From the IMG/VR virus record IMGVR_UViG_3300009108_000751, positions 124,001-188,000 of that record: a stretch of DNA of 64,000 bases; one strand, given 5' to 3'. Each line of letters starts with the position of its first letter. The stretch's first letter is position 1. The notes below the pieces were generated by a model that did no database searches, was not told the DNA's origin, and saw nothing but the letters and a program-made list of their open reading frames with translations. Made by a program: the position numbers and the translations under genes. The DNA is from a virus. Positions 35,429-43,215 of this stretch are shown piece after piece.

Positions 35429-37777
35429 ATGGGCACAACAGGAATACGCGGAACACAGATTAAAGACGAGACGGTGAAGTCCATCGACATAGCGTCGGGA
35501 TCCATCAAGAAGGGCGAAGTCAGCTCGCAAGTGATATCAAGCCAGGCGACCATAGACTCGGTTGACACTTCCAACGACATGCTCCTTATTTACGATGCTA
35601 ACAATGATGCACTTAAGAAAGTGGCACCTACCAACCTAGGCGTAGGCGGATCCGGATCTCCTGGTGGGTCTGATACTCAAGTTCAATACAATAATGGCGG
35701 CTCCTTTGGCGGTGCCACACAGCTTATATACGATGATTCAAACCATCGGTTAGGCATAGGATCAACTAGTGCTCCCGACTACACACTAGATGTAGCCGGA
35801 AACATTGGAGTAGATCAATACATCTATCACAATGGAGATGGCAACACGCTCATCAATTTTACTGATGATAAAATAATCCTCAAGGCTGGCGGCAAAGCCA
35901 TGATTACTATGGAGGAAAAAGGTTCTGCACCCCACGAAATTACGCTTAACGATGGAGGCAACAATATTGACTTTGTTGTCAAGGGTAACGGCTCCAATGC
36001 AGGAAACCCCGCATTTAAGGTGGACGCTTCTAACAATAGGGTGGGGATTAACGGGGTGGGCGACCCCAGCGTGGAGTTGGACGTCAGTGGCGATGTTAAC
36101 TTTGATGGTGCTGCCGTGTTCAACGAATCAAGCGCAGACAAAGATTTTCGTGTAGAGAGCAATGGCAATGCTAACATGCTTTTCGTCAACGGCGGCACCG
36201 ATCGGGTTGGTATCGGAACTGATACACCTCTAACTACATTGCATATAAGTGGAGCCGCGGCAACCGATTCTTGCATTACTATTCAAGGTCAGGCCGACGC
36301 CGGCATACGTCTTGCAGCGGATAAAGCCAACGGTGATGAAGGCAACAACCCCTATATCGACTGGTATCAAGACGGTCAAAACCCGACAAGTAGAAACAAT
36401 AGAGTGGCAGTGATTGCTATGGAAGGTGACGCCGGCACCGCCTTTACAGGATCCTTGGCGAACTCTCTTTTCGTCGACACTTTCTGCCCTAATTCACAGC
36501 AGTCAAATGTAAGAAGATTCCAGATCGCCACTGATTGCTCCTCCTCATCGGACGGTGCAAACCACAGCGCTAGATTAACCATTGAGGGAGGCCACGGTTA
36601 TGTCGGGCTTCACACGAATGCTGCAACATCTCCTCTCCACGTCTACTCAAATGAAAGTGGAAACTTCGCCGCACTGATCGACAATGATAACGGTTCATCT
36701 GGGCACGGCTTAAAAGTTACAAGCGACGGCACAGGCACCGGAACTAACCTTCTCGATGTTGAGGCAGCTTCAACTACGGTATTCCGAGTTAGAGGCGACG
36801 GTCGCGTTGGTATCGGCAAGGTATCATCGCTGCCGGCAGCTGTTCTCACGGTTTCCAGCAGTAATACAGACGGCGATATCGCTGTAGCACACAAGATACA
36901 ACACATTGGTGACTCGGATACCTACATTGAGTTTGCTGACGATGAAATTGCACTGGCCGCCGGCGGCAGAACATTCATAAAAATAGAAGAAGCCAGCACA
37001 GATAAATTGATAATAAATAACGGCGGTTTAGACATTGATTTAAAAGTAAGTGGTGAAAATCTAGCCAATCTTATTCGAACCGACGCCGCGAATGATCGGG
37101 TTGGCATAGGAACAAGCAGTCCGGACGGTATCCTTCACATCGATAACGGAACCTCCAACACCGAGGTCATCATCGAGAAAGACGCAGGCACTTCAGGTAG
37201 CATCGTGTTCCACAACGCTGGAACCCGAGAAGCAGACATCGCCTTCTCTACCAACGAGGACATTGAGATCACCAACTGGGTGGCCGACAAGGACATCACG
37301 CTTAATATTGTCTCCGGAAGTACAGAAGCAGCAGCACTTACAATAGATGCTAGCACAGGTGCACTCATCGCTAATAAGCAGTTCGCTCGAGGAGTTGCTT
37401 CGCTCAATCTGGGCAGCGGCACAACTTCAACTATAGATCCCTCAGTGGAAGGTGCTGGAACTATTCTAGTAACCTGTTCTTCGATCACTGTTCCCACCAG
37501 TGAGCCAAACGAAAGCCAACACATTTGCTCCATTCCTGACGGCAAGATCGCCGGCCAAATATTGACCGTCTGCCTCATCACAGATTGCCTAGATGGTTCA
37601 ACCGGTCTCGATAGCATGGGCGCATTAATTTTTGGAATGGACACTCCCATACCGTCGTCCAGGGCACTCACGACCATGGGCTCAGCGCTGGGTGGCACAC
37701 CGCAAGGTGCCAGCTTTACCTTATTGTGGACTGGGAGCGGATGGATGGTATTGTCCACGTTCGGCGGCATATCCTGA
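35429..37777 (+). CDS. Large fibre-like structural protein
   Basis: A 782-residue, Gly, Asn, Ser and Asp-rich protein. It repeats the VGIGTxxPxxxLHI pattern at least three times, along with LDVAG and GNxAFKVDASNNRVGI strands, as in trimeric phage fibres. The N-terminus (GTTGIRGTQIKDETVKSIDIASGSI) resembles fibre base segments. It lacks an S74 domain. Start ATG is 3 bases after the previous gene, with GGCGGGAG as ribosome site. Likely binds the host, or is a fibre shaft. Confidence 0.8.
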   Translation: MGTTGIRGTQIKDETVKSIDIASGSIKKGEVSSQVISSQATIDSVDTSNDMLLIYDANNDALKKVAPTNLGVGGSGSPGGSDTQVQYNNGGSFGGATQLIYDDSNHRLGIGSTSAPDYTLDVAGNIGVDQYIYHNGDGNTLINFTDDKIILKAGGKAMITMEEKGSAPHEITLNDGGNNIDFVVKGNGSNAGNPAFKVDASNNRVGINGVGDPSVELDVSGDVNFDGAAVFNESSADKDFRVESNGNANMLFVNGGTDRVGIGTDTPLTTLHISGAAATDSCITIQGQADAGIRLAADKANGDEGNNPYIDWYQDGQNPTSRNNRVAVIAMEGDAGTAFTGSLANSLFVDTFCPNSQQSNVRRFQIATDCSSSSDGANHSARLTIEGGHGYVGLHTNAATSPLHVYSNESGNFAALIDNDNGSSGHGLKVTSDGTGTGTNLLDVEAASTTVFRVRGDGRVGIGKVSSLPAAVLTVSSSNTDGDIAVAHKIQHIGDSDTYIEFADDEIALAAGGRTFIKIEEASTDKLIINNGGLDIDLKVSGENLANLIRTDAANDRVGIGTSSPDGILHIDNGTSNTEVIIEKDAGTSGSIVFHNAGTREADIAFSTNEDIEITNWVADKDITLNIVSGSTEAAALTIDASTGALIANKQFARGVASLNLGSGTTSTIDPSVEGAGTILVTCSSITVPTSEPNESQHICSIPDGKIAGQILTVCLITDCLDGSTGLDSMGALIFGMDTPIPSSRALTTMGSALGGTPQGASFTLLWTGSGWMVLSTFGGIS

Positions 37778-37787
37778 TCTTCCTGGC

Positions 37788-37816
37788 TTGAACAATATGA
37801 AAATAGTGCATACAAT
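37788..37816 (+). promoter_or_regulatory. Sigma70-like promoter
   Basis: TTGAACAAT (37788-37796), 14 bases, TACAAT (37811-37816). ATG 37823 lies 7 bases on, near the expected transcription start, so the mRNA may be leaderless. Confidence 0.6.
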
Positions 37817-37822
37817 GCTTAT

Positions 37823-38779
37823 ATGAAAACGCTACCACAGTTGTTCCAGATCCAGGACCAGTTCTCAGAACTATTCCAAAAGAAGGATGACCTTTCCTTG
37901 GAGGAGAGGGAGCGGCTAACACAGGAGTTCTCTCTAGCACTCCACAGTGAGGTGTCAGCCCTGATCAGTGAGATCAACTTTAAGAACCATCATCAGGATC
38001 GTAAGCAGGTGGTGGAGAACAGCATCCTTTTCGAGGGCGTTGATGTCTTCCGATATCTCTTAGCTATCTTAAATCTCTGGGGCTTCAGTGCAGAGGATTT
38101 CTCGCAGGCTTTCGACGACAAGGAGAACTACCTCCAGGTCAAGTATGTCAAGAACGCGCAGAAGTGGCAAGGCCAACCGGTCATCCTCGTGGATGCCGAC
38201 GATGTGATTGTGGAGTTCCGGAAGGGCTACAGTGAGTATCTTAATGCTATGGAAGGCATCGATGTTGACGTCAACTCCAAAGAATATTATTTCACCAACG
38301 GCATTCCAAAGGACCGCTACAATCCTGAGCAACTATTCCAGGATTTCATCGATCAGCGACGCCTCAGAGATTTAGAGCCTATCACGCCCACAATTCAAGC
38401 AATCAACGACTTGTACGACCAGGGCTATTGGATCCAGATTCTTACAGCTAGACCTGACTGGAACAAAACATGCCAGTATGACACTTATACTTGGCTTGAA
38501 AATAGCGGCCTAAAATTCCACAAAATTGACTTTTCGCCTGAGAAGATGATTTGGGCTGCAAATAGTGAGTATTACGATTCTGAGTCGATTGTGTGCGCTA
38601 TTGATGATAGTTCCAAGCACACTATGGAATATGCTAAGCATGGGATCAAAGTGGCATCGCCAGTCACGCCTTATAACGAGGAGTTGCGAGGGGTAGAGAA
38701 CGTCATTATGTTCGAGACAAAGCAAGAACTTGCTGATATCATTAAACAGTTCTCACTCCGGCGCATATTTAGCGTATGA
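37823..38779 (+). CDS. Fusion of dUTPase_2-like and HAD nucleotidase domains
   Basis: A 318-residue two-domain protein. Residues 1-115 match an all-alpha dUTPase-like fold: HSEVSALISEINF (41-53) and EGVDVFRYLLAILNLWGFSAEDF (71-93) keep the metal-binding acidic pairs in part. Residues 117-315 are a HAD phosphatase like 5'(3')-deoxyribonucleotidases: VDADDVIVEF with Asp124 and Asp126, a GYWIQILTARPDW segment and a CAIDDSSKH segment. It could take dUTP or dNTP to dNMP and then to nucleoside. No ribosome site precedes the ATG. Confidence 0.72.
   Translation: MKTLPQLFQIQDQFSELFQKKDDLSLEERERLTQEFSLALHSEVSALISEINFKNHHQDRKQVVENSILFEGVDVFRYLLAILNLWGFSAEDFSQAFDDKENYLQVKYVKNAQKWQGQPVILVDADDVIVEFRKGYSEYLNAMEGIDVDVNSKEYYFTNGIPKDRYNPEQLFQDFIDQRRLRDLEPITPTIQAINDLYDQGYWIQILTARPDWNKTCQYDTYTWLENSGLKFHKIDFSPEKMIWAANSEYYDSESIVCAIDDSSKHTMEYAKHGIKVASPVTPYNEELRGVENVIMFETKQELADIIKQFSLRRIFSV
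38764..38772 (+). promoter_or_regulatory. Possible late promoter inside the previous gene's end
   Basis: CATATTTAG, only 3 bases before the ATG at 38776. Either a leaderless late promoter or chance. Confidence 0.3.
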
Positions 38780-39447
38780 TGCGTATTACAGTTGGACAAT
38801 TACGAACCCTTATAAAGGAAGCAATGCAGGAGCTGAATCCTGATCTTGACCCAGATTGCAAGAGCTTTGCAGTATTTGATTTCGATGAGACGCTGGCACT
38901 GACGGATTCGAAAATTTTGATAACAGATGACCAGGGAAAAAAGATCCGATCTCTTACCCCCGCGCAGTATGCTCTTTATGTTCCCGAGCCGGGAGAGAAC
39001 TTTGACTTTAGTGAATTTGAAATTGTCAAAGACGGTAAACCAACTGCTTTGATGGATGTTCTGCGAGATGTGGCTGCCTGCGGAACCACCGCCGCGGCCA
39101 TTTTAACAGCTCGAGGCCCTAAATCACAAGACCCTATTAGAGAGTTTCTTGCAGACATGGGGGTAAAATTGCAGATAATCGACACTGTAAACACCTCAGA
39201 TCCCCAAGCCAAAGCCCGGAAGATAAAAGGCTACGTTAGATCTTATAGCCCACAAGTCTTGCACTTTTTTGAGGATTCACCTAAGAATCTCGCTGCAGTA
39301 AAGAAGATGGCAGAGTCTGATCGTGAATTTGAGAACGTAGATGTGATTTTGCATAAGATGGTGGATGGCAACAAGGTAGACGTCGAGCACGTCGTGTATA
39401 AAGGATTAAGCGCAATCGCAGCTCCTGAAGATTCAAAACACATTTGA
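38776..39447 (+). CDS. HAD phosphatase with LRxLI-type N-terminal tag
   Basis: A 223-residue protein. Residues 1-20 (MRITVGQLRTLIKEAMQEL) resemble the N-termini of genes at 55423, 56110 and 62438 and contain an I-K-E tripeptide like a prohead protease site. From residue 30 it is a HAD phosphatase: FAVFDFDETLAL with Asp35, Asp37 and Thr39, AAILTARGPKSQDP, and HFFEDSPKNLAAV. It shares its type with polynucleotide or nucleotide phosphatases. The tag suggests it may be packaged in the virion. ATGA overlap with the gene before. Confidence 0.72.
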   Translation: MMRITVGQLRTLIKEAMQELNPDLDPDCKSFAVFDFDETLALTDSKILITDDQGKKIRSLTPAQYALYVPEPGENFDFSEFEIVKDGKPTALMDVLRDVAACGTTAAAILTARGPKSQDPIREFLADMGVKLQIIDTVNTSDPQAKARKIKGYVRSYSPQVLHFFEDSPKNLAAVKKMAESDREFENVDVILHKMVDGNKVDVEHVVYKGLSAIAAPEDSKHI

Positions 39448-39472
39448 ACAACTAGCTTACTCAACATATAAT
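39444..39472 (+). promoter_or_regulatory. Sigma70-like promoter (thyX)
   Basis: TTGAACAAC (39444-39452), 14 bases, TATAAT (39467-39472), overlapping the previous stop codon. TTG 39502 follows with a strong AAGGAGG. Confidence 0.65.
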
Positions 39473-39501
39473 AACTTATAACTTCACACAAGGAGGCAGT
39501 T

Positions 39502-40485
39502 TTGCCACAGAACCTTAGTCTTGAGCCCGTTACCCTTCCTATGCCCCTTCGCTTCGGCGAGGAACCACAGACCGAGTTTGTCAATGATCTTGACGCACTG
39601 CGTGTTGAGCTTGTCGATAGTCCAACAGCTGAGCAGATGCGTCATGTGGCATATCGCTACGTGAAGGCAACGTGGGCCGACGCGCCCGAAGATACTGATC
39701 CGATGAATGCAACTCAAAAAGAGTTGTCAGAAACTCTTGAGGACGTGATGCAGTTTCGAGCACTCCCAGCCGGAATGGAGGCTATGAGCTTTACATTCTT
39801 AATCGGCGGGATCGATCTGCAGACCGTCACTCACCTAATCCGTCACCGTGCCGGCACCTTTGCAGCACAATGCACCGGTGATCGCTGGCAGTCGCATAGC
39901 CGAGTACTGGCACCTGCTGCTGTTCAAAACAGCCCGGAAATCTATGGCCGCTGGAAGGACCACATTGAAGCAGGCAAGAAGCTTTACGCAGATATGATCG
40001 ATACTAGGCAGATCAGCATTATGGACGCACGGACCATTCTGCCCCGTGCTATCGAAACCTTCTACTACGCGCGTTTCAACCTGAAAGATCTGATCGGTTT
40101 CATCCGCCAGCGATGTGACAAGCAGATCCAGCCCGCAGCAGACAACCTGATGGCTGCCAAGATGGCTCTGGAAGTTTGCAAGGTTATTCCTGAGGCTGCA
40201 GCCTGCATCGGTACTCGGACCCTTACTGCGCCTGCCATGCACTACGTTCGCAACATGCGCACTGGCACCGGAACCAACCTCTACTGGCCTGATGCCGACA
40301 CCGATGCACACATTGAGTATCACCCCAACGACACCATCTATCAAGCTGAGCGTGATGATGTTAATGGCACCAACCCTCCGCCTGATGAGGCAGGTGAGAA
40401 TAGTAAGTTTCGGCAGCACTGGAATGCGCTTCTCGCACAGATCAGTGACATCGAGATGGAATACAAGGATAAAATGGGTCGCTAA
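39502..40485 (+). CDS. thyX: Flavin-dependent thymidylate synthase ThyX
   Basis: A 327-residue enzyme making dTMP from dUMP with FAD. HLIRHRAGTFAAQCTGDRW (112-129) is the ThyX signature; the Ser of RHRx7S is Cys124 here. ARTILPRAIETFYYARFNLKDLIGFIRQRC is the second conserved block. The protein is longer than most ThyX (about 220-250 residues). It starts at TTG 39502 with an AAGGAGG site. Supplied with dUMP by the dUTPases and dCMP deaminase in this window. Confidence 0.87.
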   Translation: MPQNLSLEPVTLPMPLRFGEEPQTEFVNDLDALRVELVDSPTAEQMRHVAYRYVKATWADAPEDTDPMNATQKELSETLEDVMQFRALPAGMEAMSFTFLIGGIDLQTVTHLIRHRAGTFAAQCTGDRWQSHSRVLAPAAVQNSPEIYGRWKDHIEAGKKLYADMIDTRQISIMDARTILPRAIETFYYARFNLKDLIGFIRQRCDKQIQPAADNLMAAKMALEVCKVIPEAAACIGTRTLTAPAMHYVRNMRTGTGTNLYWPDADTDAHIEYHPNDTIYQAERDDVNGTNPPPDEAGENSKFRQHWNALLAQISDIEMEYKDKMGR

Positions 40486-40486
40486 C

Positions 40487-40759
40487 TTGCCTTTCTCTAA
40501 TCCAAACACAGCACGAAGGCGCCGGGCCATTTACCGGTGCTTTCACTTAGGTCTCACTTACTTTTCGATTAATGAGGCTCTTAATAATCAGGACGAAAAA
40601 CCCTTGTCGATCGAAGATTATAAAGTTTGGAAATCTCTGCTTTACCCAATCTCAGCGGGAGATACCCTTATGAAGAAAGCTATTATCGAAGAGGGTAAAT
40701 CCCTGTCTTGGGTTGCGAAACAGATAAATAAGAGGCGACAAACCCAGACGCTATCATGA
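40487..40759 (+). CDS. Small basic protein
   Basis: A 90-residue protein of unknown function. The open frame extends back to 40292 inside thyX, but TTG 40487, right after the thyX stop, is the sensible start. NTARRRRAIYRCFHLGLTYF opens it and a SLSWVAKQINKRRQ segment near the end looks like the recognition part of a helix-turn-helix. Overlaps the Smr gene by 4 bases. Confidence 0.55.
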   Translation: MPFSNPNTARRRRAIYRCFHLGLTYFSINEALNNQDEKPLSIEDYKVWKSLLYPISAGDTLMKKAIIEEGKSLSWVAKQINKRRQTQTLS

Positions 40760-40965
40760 AAGAGCTAGATTTGCACGGTCTCACTCACGATCGAATAAGG
40801 GATATCGTCACAAGTTGGGTTCACAGCAACCCTCCTCCTTGCAAGATTATCACAGGAAATAGTGCTGCTATGGAGAAGCTGGTTCGAGAAGCTCTTGACA
40901 AGCACTATCGCTGTGAGTATGAAAGCTATCACAATCTAGGAGCACTCATTGTCACAAGAAGATGA
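40756..40965 (+). CDS. Stand-alone Smr domain protein
   Basis: A 69-residue protein that is only a Smr (small MutS-related) domain: LDLHGLTHDRIRDIV at the start, KIITGNSAAMEKLVREAL in the middle (the TGNS glycine loop), GALIVTRR at the end. Smr domains nick DNA or cleave RNA in ribosome rescue. A free Smr domain in a phage could act in RNA or recombination-intermediate cleavage. Confidence 0.78.
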   Translation: MKELDLHGLTHDRIRDIVTSWVHSNPPPCKIITGNSAAMEKLVREALDKHYRCEYESYHNLGALIVTRR

Positions 40966-41173
40966 AGAAAAAGTAGTCGAATTACCCGAAGAGTTTGCGG
41001 GCCTCGACCTGTACACAAAATCAGAATATGAAGCTGGAAGAGCGCTAATCATGGGGCTTATCCATTCCCTTCAAATTGAACAATCTAAAGCTCAGCTGTA
41101 TTTTATGCTCATACCACTAGCGTTTTCAGTCGGATTACTGCTAGGTTACTACATTTCATTTATTAACCTTTGA
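40949..41173 (+). CDS. Small membrane protein with C-terminal helix
   Basis: A 74-residue protein starting at TTG 40949. The first 45 residues are acidic and soluble. Residues about 50-72 (YFMLIPLAFSVGLLLGYYI) form one transmembrane segment at the C-terminus, so it is probably a tail-anchored inner membrane protein. Function unknown. Confidence 0.65.
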   Translation: MSQEDEEKVVELPEEFAGLDLYTKSEYEAGRALIMGLIHSLQIEQSKAQLYFMLIPLAFSVGLLLGYYISFINL

Positions 41174-41186
41174 GAGGATATCACAA

Positions 41187-41624
41187 ATGAAGGTTTATAT
41201 CGCATCCCCGTTCTTTAACCCCAAGCAAGTTGAGCAAGTTGAGTTTCTTAAAGAAGCCCTCACTGCAGCAGGTCATGAATACTTTAGCCCAAAGGATTTC
41301 TTTGTGCTCAAGCCTAATGCTACGCAAGAGGATCGCACACGTATCTTTGATGTGAACTGCGAGAAGATCCAGTGGGCTGACTTTGTCCTGTGCAACACGG
41401 AAGCCAAGGATCTTGGCACTATTTGGGAGGCAGGTTATGCTTACGGCATCGAAAAGCCGGTCGTCTTCTTTGCTGAGGGCTTGCCCGATGGTAAGTTTAA
41501 CGTGATGCTTAGTGAAGCCGGCAAGTCAGTCAACACCACGCGTGAGCAGATGCAAGACTACCTTAGTCGTGTTTCCGACGCAGGGGAGCTCATCTTCGAA
41601 CAATATTCAGGATTTACTCAGTAG
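41187..41624 (+). CDS. Nucleoside 2-deoxyribosyltransferase-like protein
   Basis: A 145-residue protein of the deoxyribosyltransferase fold. KVYIASPFFNPKQ at the N-terminus, WADFVLCNTEAKDLGTIWEAGYAYG (about 70-94, with the catalytic-type Glu in the WEAG segment) and a FNVMLSEA segment near 115-125 are the key blocks. It would swap bases on deoxynucleosides for salvage, or hydrolyse nucleotides. Overlaps the next small ORF at its stop. Confidence 0.75.
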   Translation: MKVYIASPFFNPKQVEQVEFLKEALTAAGHEYFSPKDFFVLKPNATQEDRTRIFDVNCEKIQWADFVLCNTEAKDLGTIWEAGYAYGIEKPVVFFAEGLPDGKFNVMLSEAGKSVNTTREQMQDYLSRVSDAGELIFEQYSGFTQ

Positions 41625-41758
41625 TGAGAAAGACCCTACTGTTACTCTTTGCTTTTGGTTTAATGGCATCGTGTGTTCATAAGCCTAGGGTTACTATCCA
41701 AGGGTGGCGTCTAGTGCTTGATTGCGACCCCCAGGAACCTGCTTGCGAAGAGTTTTAA
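41624..41758 (+). CDS. Small lipoprotein
   Basis: A 44-residue open frame from GTG 41624, overlapping the previous stop by one base. RKTLLLLFAFGLMASC is a clean lipoprotein signal with the lipobox LMASC and Cys17; the mature part is only 28 residues and has two more Cys. It may be an outer-membrane spanin-like or immunity lipoprotein. No family recognised. It precedes two outer membrane type genes. Confidence 0.6.
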   Translation: MRKTLLLLFAFGLMASCVHKPRVTIQGWRLVLDCDPQEPACEEF

Positions 41759-41778
41759 GATTTAACAGGAGAAATAAA

Positions 41779-42336
41779 ATGAAATTCTTAAAAAATACAA
41801 TCACACACCTTGCACTAGCTTTTATGATTTTAGCTGGTGCTCCATCAACAGCAATGGCCGATGACCATGCTGTTGATATCACCGGAGACAGCGCGGACTG
41901 GAAAAAGCGTTCAGGCCTTCGGTTTGGGTATAACTACCTTAGTAACGGAGATAAACCCACTAATGGTGAAGAGGCAAAGCTTCGTAGCCCGCATATGTTT
42001 GCCATAGGCTATGAGCTTCAACAGACTATGTCAGGCGGCGACTGGTTAGACATCTTGTTTATCCAGAACGTTACCATTAGCGGCCTAGAGCAGAGTGTCA
42101 TTGCACCTTCTGCAAATGTTTTGGTGGGCTTTGAGATTAATGACACGCTTCAGCTAGCTGTAGGTGGCAACCTCTCGGTCTATGACCCATCTCCGGACGG
42201 AAACTATATCCACCTTGTAACTGCTTTGGGCTTTACAGCTGCCGCAGGAAAGCTGAGTGTTCCACTTCATCTTGTGTATGTTCCTGACGTTAACGGGTTC
42301 TGGCGGTTTGCGATCACCACCGGCGTGAACTGGTAG
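41779..42336 (+). CDS. Secreted outer-membrane beta-barrel-like protein, 1
   Basis: A 185-residue protein. ATG 41779 with AGGAG is preferred over the frame from 41722. MKFLKNTITHLALAFMILAGAPSTAMA is a typical Sec signal with an AMA cleavage site. The mature part alternates polar and hydrophobic residues in short strands, with RFGYNYLS, LVGFEINDTLQLAVGGNLSVYD and a C-terminus FWRFAITTGVNW, ending in Trp as outer-membrane barrels do. Role unknown: changed host surface, exclusion or lysis are possible. Confidence 0.65.
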   Translation: MKFLKNTITHLALAFMILAGAPSTAMADDHAVDITGDSADWKKRSGLRFGYNYLSNGDKPTNGEEAKLRSPHMFAIGYELQQTMSGGDWLDILFIQNVTISGLEQSVIAPSANVLVGFEINDTLQLAVGGNLSVYDPSPDGNYIHLVTALGFTAAAGKLSVPLHLVYVPDVNGFWRFAITTGVNW

Positions 42337-42346
42337 GAGAAGAACG

Positions 42347-42874
42347 ATGAGATATCTGTTAATTTTTAGTTTATTGCTACCTGCAGCTGCCCAAGCGGAT
42401 GAGCAACGGATCGGTTTCGTTGCTGGCTCTACACACGGCGTAGGCTTAGGATACAGTAGGCAGCATAAGGACGGAACGGGCTGGCAAGTCTCAGCTCTTC
42501 CGATTGTTGAGGATGACTTTGATGCCACCGTTTTTCTCGGGGGAACCTACTTCAAGACTCTAAACTCCACAAGCTGGGGTCGTGCATACTGGTCATTAGG
42601 AATGGCTGCTTTTTACAATCGGAATACTGACGAGCAGTTTGAGTGGGTTTGCGACGCTAATGATGAGAACTGTCGCGACGTAAGTCAGGGATCACGCTTG
42701 GATGAAGGCCTTATGCTTTCCTTTGGTCCGGGCGTAGGCTTGGAACGACGCTGGAAGCAGTTCGCTGTGTCTCTAGAGCTTCCCCTTGCAGTCCAGATCG
42801 GCTATGTCGAGCACAAGGTCCAGTTCTTGGGTATGCACCCAATTCCGAACTTCTCTCTAATGTATTTCTGGTAG
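42347..42874 (+). CDS. Secreted outer-membrane beta-barrel-like protein, 2
   Basis: A 175-residue protein with a Sec signal (MRYLLIFSLLLPAAAQADE). The mature sequence shows amphipathic strands: VGLGYSRQH, ATVFLGGTYF, YWSLGMAAFYN, SFGPGVGLERR, PLAVQIGYVEHKV and an end in NFSLMYFW, an aromatic C-terminus. Two Cys (in WVCDANDENCRD) may form a loop disulphide. Adjacent and similar in design to the gene before, so probably the same function. Supports a Gram-negative host. Confidence 0.65.
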   Translation: MRYLLIFSLLLPAAAQADEQRIGFVAGSTHGVGLGYSRQHKDGTGWQVSALPIVEDDFDATVFLGGTYFKTLNSTSWGRAYWSLGMAAFYNRNTDEQFEWVCDANDENCRDVSQGSRLDEGLMLSFGPGVGLERRWKQFAVSLELPLAVQIGYVEHKVQFLGMHPIPNFSLMYFW

Positions 42875-42888
42875 GAGATTGCAGGTAG

Positions 42889-43215
42889 ATGCGCTTCGAG
42901 CTTATCACTGAAGAAAACCTTGACGACTATACCGACAACGGTGAGTTTCCTAACTTTGTTCATTATCCCATGAAGAAACTAAGAGAAGATTTCTATGATG
43001 TTAAGAAGAAAGATACACTCATCTTCTGGGGCGCCGAAGGTCACAATATAAAATCGAAGAATGTCACGTTAAAATCCATCGGAAAGTTTGACGGGACGCT
43101 AGAAGAAGCATTAGATGTCTTGAAATCTTCTTTGCCGCCAAGCCAGGTGATGCTTGTTCATACTGAGCACGGTGAGATATACAGAGCAATTGTTCCTCGA
43201 AGGAGAATGAGATGA
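42889..43215 (+). CDS. Uncharacterised protein
   Basis: A 108-residue protein, charged and probably soluble, beginning RFELITEENLDDYTDNGEFPNFVHY, ending in a basic RRRMR. No family recognised. It overlaps the epimerase gene by 4 bases. Confidence 0.6.
   Translation: MRFELITEENLDDYTDNGEFPNFVHYPMKKLREDFYDVKKKDTLIFWGAEGHNIKSKNVTLKSIGKFDGTLEEALDVLKSSLPPSQVMLVHTEHGEIYRAIVPRRRMR

Noticed and set aside
37135-37815. A 226-codon minus-strand frame opposite the fibre gene
   Set aside because: Repetitive, G+C-rich fibre sequence produces it; no start signal on that strand.
39835-40530. A 231-codon minus-strand frame opposite thyX
   Set aside because: Shadow of the conserved ThyX coding frame; no ribosome site or family resemblance.
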